From: Opitutales bacterium
Lineage (GTDB): Bacteria; Verrucomicrobiota; Verrucomicrobiia; Opitutales; UBA2995
DNA: 64,000 nucleotides
Reading direction: 5' to 3'
Assembly: GCA_022824405.1 (NCBI GenBank)
Contig: JAJDZZ010000026.1
Location: 62,001 to 126,000, forward strand
Positions 1-9,286 of the stretch are shown here, piece after piece. Position 1 is the first letter of the stretch, and each line of letters begins with the position of its first letter. The notes beneath the pieces are model-generated. The model made no database searches. It saw only the letters and a list, made by a program, of their open reading frames with translations, and was not told the DNA's origin. Made by a program: the position numbers and the translations under genes.

Positions 1-2
1 CC

Positions 3-2612
3 CTGGACGTTCCGTTGACGGCCACTTCGGCCGATTTCGAATTGGGGGTATTTGAAATTACCGCCATCGAGGTCATGGCCCAGAATGTCGCCCTGTTGGC
101 CGACCGGCAGAAAGCGGCGGCGGTGAGCGATTCCCTGGGCGCCGAGTTCATGAGCCGAGCCGGGGCCAACGATGCGGCCGAGGCCATGTCTAAAATGGTG
201 GGCGCCAACATCGTGGATGGAAAATTCGCCGTCATCCGAGGATTGGGCGACCGCTATTCCAACACGCTGATGAACGGCGCCGTTCTTCCCAGCAACGATC
301 CGGCCAAAAAAACCGTTCAATTGGACATCATTCCTGCCGACCTGTTGGAAAAAATCGTGACCACCAAGACCTTCACCCCGGACAAACCGGGCGATTTTAC
401 GGGAGGTTCGGTGGATATCTCCACCAAATCGTTTCCGGAGGAACTGGTTTTCAATGTTTCATTGGGCCTGGGTTACAACGAGGCCACGCATCGGGAAATA
501 TTGGGCATCCCGGGACGCAATATGGATTTCCTGGGTTCCACCGAGGATGCTTTGCCCGAAAACATACCCGCGACCCCGGGGGAATACGGATTGGCCACCC
601 GCTTTGAATCCTCGGAGGAGGCCAGGACCCTGTTTCGATCCCTCCACTCATCCGGTTGGTATCCGGTTTTGAAAACTGCCTCCCCGGACCTTTCTTTCGC
701 CCTTTCCACGGGGGATTCCATCAATGTCGGATCGGAGGGAAGGTTGGGCTACTATTTCAACGTCACCCGGTCCCATGGCTTTTCCCTGGTGGAGAACAAG
801 CGGGTGGAGAGATGGATCGGCACTCCGGACAACCTTTCCGCCAAGAACGGATTCGACCGAACCGATTCCGACGAGGAAATCAGCTACGGCGTCCTGGCCA
901 ATATCGCCCTTCTACCCAATCCCGACCACGAGATCGCCTACAACTACGTCTTGAATTCCAAGACCAACGACATCGTGCAATTCGGGGATAACGGCTTTGA
1001 AAATGTTACCACCGTCAATGAACCCGGAAATCCGGTGCGGGCGAGAGACCTGCCCGAAGGACGCACCGAGGGGAAAGAGTTTCTTACCACCACCCGTCTC
1101 AAACACACGGCTAAAGAGCTGAGCCTGCACCAGTTGAAGGGCAAACACTTCTTTCCCGGCCTGAACGACGCCGAGTTGAAGTGGACGGCCAGTTTATCGG
1201 ATACCTCGGAAGACAACCCGGATGAGCGGTCCTTCAGCGCCATCAAGTACCTCTATCCGGACGGTTCCTTTGACCGGCTTTTCATTACCGAAAACCCCCG
1301 GTTTCCCTTCAAGTCCTATGACTTCCTCGATGACGAAAAGGAAAACTACACGGTAGATTTCAGTATTCCCTTGAATTTCGAGTCCTTCAACACGGCCCAA
1401 ATCAAAGTGGGCGCTTTCGCATCGGAGGCCACCCGCGATTCACTGGGCCGGTTTTTTTCCGCGCGGGGTTATTTGAGGATTCTCAGCAACGTCCCCGAGT
1501 CGCGAATCAATTTTTTTGAAAACTTCCAGGACAATCAGTGGATCGACCAGACCTTTCCTCTGGGTCCGCCCTTCCGCTACCAAACCCGCGGGCAGCTCGA
1601 ATACAACGAACTGAGCAGGACTTCGGGCAACGCCAAATCCTACACCGGTTCCGAGGATATCGAAGCCTTCTACCTCATGACCGATTTTGAGCTGACCACC
1701 GGCTTGCGCTTTATCATCGGGGCCCGCCACGAAGCGACCGATATGGACGTGGCCACCATCGATGAGTTCGTCAACGCGTCGCTGCGGGGCAGAAACGGCT
1801 CCATCGAAAGTTCCCAGTGGTTGCCCGCCTTCCACGTCGTGCGTCCCTTGGGACGAGACGGAGACGTAAACCTCCGTTTCGCTTACGGGAAAACCCTGGC
1901 CAGGCCCACCTTCCGCGAGTTTTCCCCTTTCCGCCTGGAGGATGCCCAGAGTGGAGAAATCATTTCCGGCAATCCGGATCTGGAAATTACCCTCACGGAT
2001 AATTTCGATGCGCGTTGGGAGTGGTTTTTTGCCGAAGGCGACCTCCTCGCCGCCGGGATCTACTACAAGGATTTCTCCCAGCCCATCGTGCAAACCGTTC
2101 TCAGCGGAGTAAATTCTCGTCCCTTCTATTCCTGGGTTAATACCGAAACCGGTGAGATTGCCGGAGTGGAGTTCGAAGCGAGAAAATCCTTGGCCACCCA
2201 TTGGACGTTAGGGGGAAACCTTACCTTTATCGATTCGGAACTGTCTCCCCTGTCGGAAGGCTCCAGCAGTAATTCGGGCACGGTATTCGAAGCGCAGCCG
2301 GATTGGATAGCCAACCTCAACCTGGGATACGACAACCAGGACACCGGTTGGGCGGCCAATCTGTTTTACAATTACGTGGGGGAAACCCTGCGTTTCATCG
2401 GCGACGAGACCCCCAGTATCTTCGAGGCGGATAAGCAATCCCTGGATGCCAACGTGCAAAAGACGTGGGGAAAATTTACCGCAAAATTCTCCGCCAAAAA
2501 CCTGCTCGATGAGGCCACCGAACTGTTCTACAAGGGAACCGAGGCCCGGCCCTGGTACGAATTCTACAAGACGGGGCTCTCCTTCAGCCTGAGCGGATCC
2601 TACAAATACTGA
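3..2612 (+). CDS. TonB-dependent receptor, 5' end outside the window
   Basis: This is an outer-membrane active-transport receptor for a large or scarce nutrient, powered by TonB-ExbBD. The frame is open to the window edge, so the signal peptide and any N-terminal domain are missing; the TTG at 15 is not a believable start. The visible part begins with a plug domain (roughly residues 15-135, with VIRGLGDRYSNTLMNG and the GGSVDI segment). A long beta-barrel follows and ends in an aromatic residue (GSYKY), the usual barrel-assembly signal. The next gene, about 50 bases downstream on the same strand, encodes a secreted beta-helix protein, a pairing that suggests joint handling of one ligand. The substrate cannot be read from the sequence. 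Confidence 0.9.
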   Translation: MDVPLTATSADFELGVFEITAIEVMAQNVALLADRQKAAAVSDSLGAEFMSRAGANDAAEAMSKMVGANIVDGKFAVIRGLGDRYSNTLMNGAVLPSNDPAKKTVQLDIIPADLLEKIVTTKTFTPDKPGDFTGGSVDISTKSFPEELVFNVSLGLGYNEATHREILGIPGRNMDFLGSTEDALPENIPATPGEYGLATRFESSEEARTLFRSLHSSGWYPVLKTASPDLSFALSTGDSINVGSEGRLGYYFNVTRSHGFSLVENKRVERWIGTPDNLSAKNGFDRTDSDEEISYGVLANIALLPNPDHEIAYNYVLNSKTNDIVQFGDNGFENVTTVNEPGNPVRARDLPEGRTEGKEFLTTTRLKHTAKELSLHQLKGKHFFPGLNDAELKWTASLSDTSEDNPDERSFSAIKYLYPDGSFDRLFITENPRFPFKSYDFLDDEKENYTVDFSIPLNFESFNTAQIKVGAFASEATRDSLGRFFSARGYLRILSNVPESRINFFENFQDNQWIDQTFPLGPPFRYQTRGQLEYNELSRTSGNAKSYTGSEDIEAFYLMTDFELTTGLRFIIGARHEATDMDVATIDEFVNASLRGRNGSIESSQWLPAFHVVRPLGRDGDVNLRFAYGKTLARPTFREFSPFRLEDAQSGEIISGNPDLEITLTDNFDARWEWFFAEGDLLAAGIYYKDFSQPIVQTVLSGVNSRPFYSWVNTETGEIAGVEFEARKSLATHWTLGGNLTFIDSELSPLSEGSSSNSGTVFEAQPDWIANLNLGYDNQDTGWAANLFYNYVGETLRFIGDETPSIFEADKQSLDANVQKTWGKFTAKFSAKNLLDEATELFYKGTEARPWYEFYKTGLSFSLSGSYKY

Positions 2613-2661
2613 CCCCAATTTCTTTAAAAATATGAACTCAAATAACCTAAAACCGATCCTT

Positions 2662-4485
2662 ATGAAAAAACTGATTATACTACTACCAGCATTCGCCTTC
2701 GCTCTGGTCGGGGCCAATGCCGAGGATGTCCCGGTGACTGAGAATATCACCACAGACACCACCTGGAGAGCCAGTGACGCCTACATTCTGGATAAGCCCA
2801 TTTTCGTGACCAATGGCGCCACCCTCACCATTGAACCGGGAACCTATGTTTACGGAACCGAAAATGTCACCGACGACACTTTCGGTTCCCTCGTGATAAC
2901 CCGCGGTTGCAAGATCATGGCCCAAGGCACACCGTCCGAGCCCATTCACTTCACCGCATTGGCAGAACGGGATGGAGTCCCGATGGCAGACGGTGGAACG
3001 CGCGCCATCACCCTGGAGGACAGCGGCTTTTGGGGCGGATTGATCATTCTGGGCAATGCCATTCTCAATACCCCTGGCAATCCGGGTATCGGAGGTTCCA
3101 CCATTGGCACCTTTGAAGTGGAGGGCTTCCCCGCCGGAGGAGATAACGAGAATATTGTCTACGGCGGTAATAACGATGAGGACGATTCCGGAGTTCTTAC
3201 CTTTGTTTCCATCAGGTACGGAGGATATGAGTTTCAACAGGACGAGGAAATCAACGGACTGACCCTGGGCGCCGTGGGTAGCGGAACCACCATCAAATTC
3301 GTCGAGGTTTTCAACAACCAGGACGACGGAGTGGAAATGTTCGGTGGAACCGTGGACATGAAATACATGGTGATGGCCTTCAATGAAGACGAATCCTTCG
3401 ACTGGGATCAGGGCTACCGGGGACGCGGCCAATTCTGGTTCGCCATGCAAAAGGACGTGGGCGCCGGCTCCAATTACGGCGCTGAAATGGACGGCGGCGA
3501 CGGCGACGACAAAACGCTGGAACCCTACGCCATTCCGGTGATTCTCAACGCCACCTACATCGGCTCCGGCGCTAATGGAAACAATCCCCAAAGCAACGCC
3601 GCCTGGAGGATGAAGGACAATACGGGTGGAAAATATTACAACAGTGTCTTCGATGATTATAAGGAATACGCGATTCGCATCGATGACGACACTACCAGGG
3701 CCCAGTACGACGCCGGAAACCTGGCCAGCGGCGGAAACGTATTTGGTAAATTCGGCGACTACGATGGCACGGTGGCTTCCCTGGCCAGAAACATCGACTC
3801 GCCCCAGGAATTGGGAATGCTCAACGGGGAGAACAACAGCAACAAAATTATCGGAAACGCCCTTGTCGTCGACGCCGTCGACCGGGACCAAGGCGCCCTC
3901 GTTAAAGTCGATCCGCGCGTTACCGACGTGACGAGCGCGGTATGGGATACCACGACAATGATTGATATTCCGGAAGGCCACGAAGACTTCTTCACCGAGG
4001 TAGACTTCAAAGGCGCCTTCGGAACTTTCAATTGGGCCAGAGGATGGACCTATCTGGACCAGAAGGGTTACATGGCAACTTCCGCTGAAGATAACAAGCT
4101 CGACGCGGAATTCATCAATGTATCTACGCGCGGTCTGGTTGGGACTGGCCCAGCTGAAGAAATGAACGTGGGTGTCATTGTTGGTGGAAACGTACCGCAA
4201 ACCGTCGTATTCCGCGGACTGGGTCCCAGTCTCACCGCCCTTGGGGTTGCCAATGCCATAGCCGACCCCCGCATCGAAATCCATGTTCCGGGCGTTGGAA
4301 TGGTCGGGCAGAACGACGATTGGCAAGACTCTCCCAACAGGGAATTGATTGAATTGCTACCCTGGCCTGGGTCGCCCTCTGAAGATAATGAGGCTGCGGA
4401 AGTGCTGACGCTGGCTCCCGGTGTTTACACCATGCTCCTGTTCGGCGAAGGCGTCGGCTTGGGCGAAATAAATATCTATCGTTAA
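2662..4485 (+). CDS. Secreted beta-helix-like protein paired with the TonB receptor
   Basis: The product is about 607 aa. I chose the ATG at 2662 because MKKLIILLPAFAFALVGANA is a clean signal peptide; an in-frame ATG at 2632 would add ten polar residues before it. The body starts with GATLTIEPGTYVYG and IMAQGTPSEPIHFTA, the style of secreted right-handed beta-helix proteins, and is Asp/Gly-rich (DGGDGDDKT), which could bind calcium. The last 120 residues carry STRGLVGTG, VVFRGLGPSLTALGV and LAPGVYTMLL. That tail module is frequent on verrucomicrobial exported proteins and is of unknown function. It follows the receptor gene and ends before a strong terminator, so the two probably form one transcript. 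I infer a cell-surface role; no enzyme motif is recognised. Confidence 0.75.
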   Translation: MKKLIILLPAFAFALVGANAEDVPVTENITTDTTWRASDAYILDKPIFVTNGATLTIEPGTYVYGTENVTDDTFGSLVITRGCKIMAQGTPSEPIHFTALAERDGVPMADGGTRAITLEDSGFWGGLIILGNAILNTPGNPGIGGSTIGTFEVEGFPAGGDNENIVYGGNNDEDDSGVLTFVSIRYGGYEFQQDEEINGLTLGAVGSGTTIKFVEVFNNQDDGVEMFGGTVDMKYMVMAFNEDESFDWDQGYRGRGQFWFAMQKDVGAGSNYGAEMDGGDGDDKTLEPYAIPVILNATYIGSGANGNNPQSNAAWRMKDNTGGKYYNSVFDDYKEYAIRIDDDTTRAQYDAGNLASGGNVFGKFGDYDGTVASLARNIDSPQELGMLNGENNSNKIIGNALVVDAVDRDQGALVKVDPRVTDVTSAVWDTTTMIDIPEGHEDFFTEVDFKGAFGTFNWARGWTYLDQKGYMATSAEDNKLDAEFINVSTRGLVGTGPAEEMNVGVIVGGNVPQTVVFRGLGPSLTALGVANAIADPRIEIHVPGVGMVGQNDDWQDSPNRELIELLPWPGSPSEDNEAAEVLTLAPGVYTMLLFGEGVGLGEINIYR

Positions 4486-4511
4486 TTTTTACAAGCCAGC
4501 ATAATACCGGT

Positions 4512-4545
4512 GGCCCGGCGCTTTAACGCGCCGGGCTACTTTTTT
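4512..4545 (+). terminator. Rho-independent terminator after the receptor/beta-helix operon
   Basis: GCCCGGCGC (4513-4521) and GCGCCGGGC (4528-4536) form a perfect 9-bp stem with a 6-base loop. A run of T follows at 4540-4545. It lies 26 bases after the stop of the beta-helix gene. It also shows that the GTG at 4510 cannot be the start of the next gene. Confidence 0.93.
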
Positions 4546-4584
4546 ATCGACCCTTTGGTCCGAATTGAAAAACTGGGGCCCCTT

Positions 4585-5844
4585 ATGCCTGAACCGCGCT
4601 TTCTGACCGCATCGCAATGTGAGGACATCGCCGGACGATTCGGCACGCCGGTCTATGTTTACGACGAGGCCGGCCTGAAGCGCAACGCCCGGAAAGTTCT
4701 GAATTTTCCCAGACCTTTCGGGTTTACCGGACGCTATGCCATGAAAGCGTGCCCGAATGCGGCCATACTGAAGGTATTCCATGGAATGGGGCTGGAAATG
4801 GACGCCAGCAGCGGTTTTGAGGCCCGTCGGGCCATGCGTGCCGGTATTCCGGCTCAGCACATCAGTTTGAGCGCCCAGGAGTTTCCCAAAGATTTTGTCG
4901 ACCTCGTCCGGGCCGGAATCAGTATAAATGCCTGTTCCCTCAAGCAGTTGAGGGCATTGGGAGAGGCTCTGCCCGGAAACCGGGTGGGATTGCGCATCAA
5001 TCCCGGATTGGGATCCGGTAGCAGCCACAAGACCAACGTTGGAGGACCGTCCTCCAGTTTTGGCATCTGGCACGAACTATTGCCCGAGGCGAAGAAAATC
5101 ATAAGCCGGTTCGACCTGGAGATTTTCCGTATACACTCCCATATCGGTTCGGGCAGCGATCCGGCCGTGTGGCAGAAATCCGCTTTGTTGACCTTGCGGC
5201 AGGTGGATGGTTTTCCCGCCGTGACCCACTTGAATCTGGGAGGCGGCTTCAAAGTTGCAAGAATGCGGGAAGAGGTTGCGACAGACCTCTCCGAGGTGGG
5301 CGCTCCCATAAAGGAGGCGCTGGAGGACTTTGCCCGGCGGACGGGGCGTAAACTACACCTGGAAATCGAACCGGGCACCTTCCTGGTGGCAAATGCCGGG
5401 TGTTTGCTGGCCTCCGTAGAGGACAAAACCACCACCGGAGACGAGGGACACGTCTTCCTGAAACTGGATGCGGGAATGTCCGAAATTCTTCGGCCCACCC
5501 TTTACGCGTCTCAACAACCCATGACGGTTTTACCTCTTGCCGGCAAACCGGGCCAAGACATGGAATCGGTCATTGTGGTGGGCCATTGCTGCGAATCGGG
5601 CGATCTTCTGACCCCCGATCCCTCGGACCCCGTCCGTTTGAAGGAACGGTCCCTGGTCCGGGCCGAAACCGGCGATCTCTTTGTCATAGACGGCGCCGGG
5701 GCCTACTGCGCGGCCATGCAGGCCAAGAATTACAATTCCTTCCCCGAGGCTCCCGAGGTCCTGTTGCGGGAATCCGGGGAACTTGCTCTCATCCGAAAAC
5801 GGCAAACCCTCGATCAGATTTTGCAGAACGAGGTTCCCCTGTAG
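4585..5844 (+). CDS. lysA: Diaminopimelate decarboxylase-type PLP enzyme
   Basis: The product is 419 aa and belongs to the alanine-racemase-fold (type III) decarboxylases; it most likely converts meso-diaminopimelate to lysine. The PLP lysine lies in RYAMKACPN (about K54). Other family marks are HIGSG and GGGFKV in the barrel, EPGTFLV, CCESGD, where the cysteine comes from the partner subunit, and GAYCAAM near the end. The ATG at 4585 is preferred because the longer frame from 4510 runs through the terminator hairpin. A carboxynorspermidine decarboxylase is the main alternative, but CCESGD and the overall length favour LysA. It converges with the lipoprotein gene, leaving only 5 bases between stops. 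Confidence 0.85.
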   Translation: MPEPRFLTASQCEDIAGRFGTPVYVYDEAGLKRNARKVLNFPRPFGFTGRYAMKACPNAAILKVFHGMGLEMDASSGFEARRAMRAGIPAQHISLSAQEFPKDFVDLVRAGISINACSLKQLRALGEALPGNRVGLRINPGLGSGSSHKTNVGGPSSSFGIWHELLPEAKKIISRFDLEIFRIHSHIGSGSDPAVWQKSALLTLRQVDGFPAVTHLNLGGGFKVARMREEVATDLSEVGAPIKEALEDFARRTGRKLHLEIEPGTFLVANAGCLLASVEDKTTTGDEGHVFLKLDAGMSEILRPTLYASQQPMTVLPLAGKPGQDMESVIVVGHCCESGDLLTPDPSDPVRLKERSLVRAETGDLFVIDGAGAYCAAMQAKNYNSFPEAPEVLLRESGELALIRKRQTLDQILQNEVPL

Positions 5845-5849
5845 GGGCG

Positions 5850-6275
5850 TTATTGCCAGATCACCAGGTCGGCCTGCCAGTTATGGACCGATAAACCGCG
5901 GTAGTTGCCCACTTTTACCGCCCGCAAATTGACCGCGGCCTGGGCCTTGAAGGGTTTGGAGTGCTTGCGAAAGGTATCCTTGGCCTTGTCCAGATTGGAG
6001 GTTTTGGCGGTTACGACCGCAACCACGACAAAGGGACGGTCTTCCGGAGCCTTGTGGAAATATTCAAATTTGTATTTCCCCACCTGGCTTGCCGATACGT
6101 CCGGAACCGGCTCCACGATCGCTTCCACCGTTTCACCGCATCCGGAAAATAGCATGGCGGAAACCAGGGCCAGCCCGCATCCGACCATTCCCGCTCCGGC
6201 GCCGACTTTCCGGAGCACAGAAGATGATTTATGAAATATGCGGGTGAGAACAGCAATGAGAAGGGGAGTTTTCAT
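5850..6275 (-). CDS. Putative small lipoprotein, function unknown
   Basis: The product is 141 aa. A hydrophobic stretch ends in MLFSGCGE, a near-match to a lipobox, with the cysteine at about residue 47. The long lead-in suggests the true start may be an internal methionine such as MVGCGLALVSA. The mature part is about 95 residues, starts VEPVPDVSASQVGKYKFEYF and contains VVVAVVTAKTSNLDKAKDTF. It ends HNWQADLVIW. I do not recognise the family. It is the last gene of a minus-strand run and converges with lysA. Confidence 0.55.
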   Translation of the reverse strand: MKTPLLIAVLTRIFHKSSSVLRKVGAGAGMVGCGLALVSAMLFSGCGETVEAIVEPVPDVSASQVGKYKFEYFHKAPEDRPFVVVAVVTAKTSNLDKAKDTFRKHSKPFKAQAAVNLRAVKVGNYRGLSVHNWQADLVIWQ

Positions 6276-6316
6276 GGCAGATAAGAAGGCAGGTTACGCA
6301 CGGTAATTCCCCGTTG

Positions 6317-7582
6317 TCAAATCCGGCGGTTCAAATTGTGAGCATCTACGTGGGCTTGCAACAGATCAATGGCGCGTTTGGCTCCATCTTCCCGAGCTAT
6401 GACGTCCCGGACCTCCCGGGCCTTTTCCCGAAATTGGTCTCGGGTTTCCAGCAACCGGACGGCGCCGGGCAGCTTTTCCGGCCAATGGTCGCTGGGCAGG
6501 GCAAATCCCGTGCCGAGCCGCTCCATTTCCGATCCCCAGAAATCCTGGTCGGCAATGTGAGGGACGATAATATGCGGTTTTCCCGCCGACAAGGCCGAAG
6601 CCGTGGTACCGGCGCCGCCATGGTGTATCACACACGAGGCGTGGCCGAATAACTGGTCGTGGGACATTTTTCCCACCACCAGGATGTCGGGTCTTTCCAT
6701 CTCCACGGATAGGCCGGACCAACCGGTTTGGATGATTATCTTTTTTCCCGCCGGCCAATTCCTCTCAAATCTCCTCATGATCGCGTCTTTGTCATCGAAC
6801 GCCACGCTTCCAAAGGTGAGGACCGGCACGGGCTCGCCGCGGCAAAAATTTACTATGCGCTTTTCCTCGGCTTGGCAGGGTTCGGCCTGCCACCTCAGAA
6901 AACCGGTAAATTGGAACCTGCGGTGGATGGAGCCTCGGCCTGCCATGAGGGTTGGAGAGACCGCCACCAGGACCAGGTCGGCGGGTCCCATGATAAAATT
7001 GCGAGCGGCCGGGAGGCGCTTTTCCTTGAGGATGTCTCCGATGGTCTGATTGATCCATATATCCACCACGAAATTTACCAGCCGCCACAGGCCTATGTTC
7101 CAGCGGGCCCGGAGCGATTTGGGAAAACCCGACAGGGTAGGGGCCAGTTCCGGGGGATAATCCCGCGATGGTATGGTGTTGTGGCAGAGCGCTATGGAGG
7201 CATACGGTTTGCCCTTGCGATCGGCCACGGCCCGGTAGTGCGGAAACAAATAGGAACTGCATAAAACGTCGTGGGTTTCCAGCGCTTCCTCGATACGGTC
7301 GATCACCTCCCCCAAAAAGGGGAGGGCGAACCGGTAAATTTCTCTCAACTGTTTGATCGGGTGATGGGCCCGGTGCAATCTTCTCATGCATTCGGTGAAG
7401 ATTTCCTGCTCCCAATCCGGAGGCAGGTAAAAGTAGTCCAGGTTTGCCCGCTTTATTTCCCTTTCGTAAAGCGGGGCGGAAGCAAAGGTTACGGAATGCC
7501 CGGCTTGGGCGAGAGCCCTTCCAAAGGCGATGACCGGATAGATGTCACCGGTCGACCCGTGGGAGGTTAAGAGGACTCGCAT
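6317..7582 (-). CDS. GT1-family glycosyltransferase (YjiC/UGT-like)
   Basis: The product is 421 aa from the ATG at 7582 (MRVLLTSHGSTGDIYP); a longer frame to 7723 adds 47 unrelated residues. The N-terminal acceptor domain opens with the GSTGD loop typical of UGT-like enzymes that glycosylate lipids or small molecules. The C-terminal nucleotide-sugar domain has the signature HHGGAGTTASALSAGKP followed by VPHIADQDFWG, which binds the UDP- or dTDP-sugar. It has no signal peptide, so it is cytosolic or membrane-associated. The acceptor is unknown; sterol- or rhamnolipid-type glycosylation are possibilities from the family only. Confidence 0.85.
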   Translation of the reverse strand: MRVLLTSHGSTGDIYPVIAFGRALAQAGHSVTFASAPLYEREIKRANLDYFYLPPDWEQEIFTECMRRLHRAHHPIKQLREIYRFALPFLGEVIDRIEEALETHDVLCSSYLFPHYRAVADRKGKPYASIALCHNTIPSRDYPPELAPTLSGFPKSLRARWNIGLWRLVNFVVDIWINQTIGDILKEKRLPAARNFIMGPADLVLVAVSPTLMAGRGSIHRRFQFTGFLRWQAEPCQAEEKRIVNFCRGEPVPVLTFGSVAFDDKDAIMRRFERNWPAGKKIIIQTGWSGLSVEMERPDILVVGKMSHDQLFGHASCVIHHGGAGTTASALSAGKPHIIVPHIADQDFWGSEMERLGTGFALPSDHWPEKLPGAVRLLETRDQFREKAREVRDVIAREDGAKRAIDLLQAHVDAHNLNRRI

Positions 7583-7685
7583 AAACGGGGGTTCAGCTTT
7601 GTCCTTTGCTCCTGCCGACTCAACTGATTTTCTGTTACAATTGAATGGCGCTCGGGCAACGAAGAAGTAAAGACCTGACGTCTTT

Positions 7686-7832
7686 CTACCCCCCCGCGGT
7701 GGCGAGAAAAATCCTGATCCCAATCCATAGCAGGGCTACGATAAGGATGGTATAGAGGGTGACCTTCATGACGAAGGGCCCGGATTTTTTTGGCTTGAGT
7801 TGCGAAAGCCGGGTTTTGTCTTCCAAATTCAT
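7686..7832 (-). CDS. Small single-pass membrane protein, 48 aa
   Basis: Reading the minus strand from the ATG at 7832 gives MNLEDKTRLSQLKPKKSG, then a hydrophobic helix (VTLYTILIVALLWIGIRIFL), then ATAGG and TAG. An in-frame ATG at 7862 would add ten residues. The charged N-terminus and single helix look like a genuine small membrane protein, positioned between the helicase and glycosyltransferase genes on the same strand. I know no family for it. Support is limited to frame, topology and position. Confidence 0.5.
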   Translation of the reverse strand: MNLEDKTRLSQLKPKKSGPFVMKVTLYTILIVALLWIGIRIFLATAGG

Positions 7833-7868
7833 CGCTTTTCTGCGGCTTGATCTCAGTGCCATTTAGGA

Positions 7869-9152
7869 CTAGCGTCGCCGTTTGTTGATGTCGATGGGCA
7901 GGGTGTCGGCCGGCACGTATCCCCGGTTTCTGCCCCTTCGAACCGGTCTGGATTGGGGCCTTTCCCGTAGCAGGGTGGTAAAGGCATAGTCGAAATTGTC
8001 CAGCTTGACGCGCTCGATCTCCTGGTCGATAAAGGCTTCGATGGCCTTGACCTCGGCGATTTCATCCGAACTGAACAGGGTCAGGGCATCTCCCTCCGCA
8101 TTTGCTCGCCCGGTTCGACCTATTCTGTGGACGTAGTTCTCGGGGTTTCTGGGCACGTCGAAGTTGACCACGTGCGAGATCCCGGAAATATCCAGCCCGC
8201 GGCCGGCTACGTCGGTGGCTATGAGAATCTCGAATTTCCCCTTCTGAAAGCCCTCCAGGGCAAGCTTCCTTTCGCGTTGGGATCGATCGGAATGGAGGGT
8301 ATGAACGGCGAAGTTCCGCGTCTCCATTTTTCGAGCCAACACTTCCGCGTCCAATTTGGTTTCGGTGAAGATGAGAACACTTTCGTAGTCGGCGTCTTCC
8401 AGCAATCGGATGAGCATGTCGATTTTTTGGCTTCGCGCCACCGGATAGAGCTGATGGGTCACGGTTTCGGCGGCGCTGCGTCGTCGCCCGATATTCACCG
8501 TGTATGGATTCTTCAGGGTCCACCGGGCCAGGTTTTCGATGGCCGAGGGAATGGTGGCGGAAAAGAAAAGGGTCTGCCGTTTACGGGGAGTCAATTTCAC
8601 GATCCTTCTGACATCGGGCAGAAACCCCATGTCCAGCATTCGGTCCACTTCGTCGAGCACTACGATTTGGATATCCCGGAAATGGAGGTTCTTTTGTTGA
8701 AAGTGGTCGAGAAGACGGCCTGGGGTAGCTACGATGACGTCACATCCTTTGGCCAGGGTCTGGCACTGTCGGCCATAGCCCACCCCTCCCTGAATAAGGG
8801 CGCTGCGAAGGTTGGTGAACCTTCCGTATCTTATAAATGACTTGTTGACCTGGTCGGCCAACTCCCGCGTCGGTTCCAGGACGAGACAACGGAATTTACC
8901 GTGTTTGCCCAATTTGGAGATGATGGGCAAAGCAAAAGCGGCAGTTTTGCCCGTGCCGGTCTGGGAAGATCCGATAACGTCCTTCCCTCGCAAAATCCTT
9001 GGAATGGCCTGGCTTTGAATGGAGGTCGGCTCCGAATAGCCACACTCGACTGCGGCGCGGACGACGCTGTATTTCAGGCCCAGTTTGGCAAACGGGTGGT
9101 TTGTCATAGGGCCTGTCTTCCGTTTGGGTCGTCGTGTTTTTGAACCTTGCAT
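7869..9152 (-). CDS. DEAD-box RNA helicase, RhlE-like
   Basis: The product is 427 aa and unwinds RNA duplexes with ATP, probably in ribosome assembly, mRNA decay or cold adaptation. Motifs in order: Q-motif region (PTSIQSQAIP, 42-51), Walker A SQTGTGKT (63-70), PTRELA (94-99), TPGR (143-146), motif II DEVD (167-170), SAT (198-200), then DVAGRGLDI and HRIGRTGR in the second RecA domain. The C-terminus is basic (RPVRRGRNRG). Motif II reads DEVD rather than DEAD. The start could be residue 16 (MTNHPFAKLGL), which would remove a basic leader. It follows the DUF6973-like gene on the same strand. Confidence 0.92.
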   Translation of the reverse strand: MQGSKTRRPKRKTGPMTNHPFAKLGLKYSVVRAAVECGYSEPTSIQSQAIPRILRGKDVIGSSQTGTGKTAAFALPIISKLGKHGKFRCLVLEPTRELADQVNKSFIRYGRFTNLRSALIQGGVGYGRQCQTLAKGCDVIVATPGRLLDHFQQKNLHFRDIQIVVLDEVDRMLDMGFLPDVRRIVKLTPRKRQTLFFSATIPSAIENLARWTLKNPYTVNIGRRRSAAETVTHQLYPVARSQKIDMLIRLLEDADYESVLIFTETKLDAEVLARKMETRNFAVHTLHSDRSQRERKLALEGFQKGKFEILIATDVAGRGLDISGISHVVNFDVPRNPENYVHRIGRTGRANAEGDALTLFSSDEIAEVKAIEAFIDQEIERVKLDNFDYAFTTLLRERPQSRPVRRGRNRGYVPADTLPIDINKRRR

Positions 9153-9257
9153 GGTATGTCGTGGCCTCGGTTTAGGTCTCCAAAGTAGATGAGGGCAAGT
9201 CTGGAAGATAAAGGATCGTTTTGGACGAGTTCAAGCTTTGAAGGCCCGTCGGAAGGC

Positions 9258-9281
9258 AGGAAAAGGACTGACCCTTTTCCT
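9258..9281. other. Hairpin between helicase and anchored-protein genes
   Basis: AGGAAAAGG (9258-9266) pairs perfectly with CCTTTTCCT (9273-9281) across a 6-base loop. It lies just after the stop of the minus-strand gene at 9287. No U-tract follows on that strand, so it could be a processing or pausing hairpin rather than a classical terminator. Confidence 0.4.
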
Positions 9282-9286
9282 GAGGG

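Noticed and set aside
2683-4326. 547-aa open frame on the minus strand
   Set aside because: It is antisense to the beta-helix protein and has the composition of a shadow frame; no domain is visible.
4510-4584. GTG start at 4510 for lysA
   Set aside because: It would translate through a perfect terminator hairpin; the ATG at 4585 fits the family.
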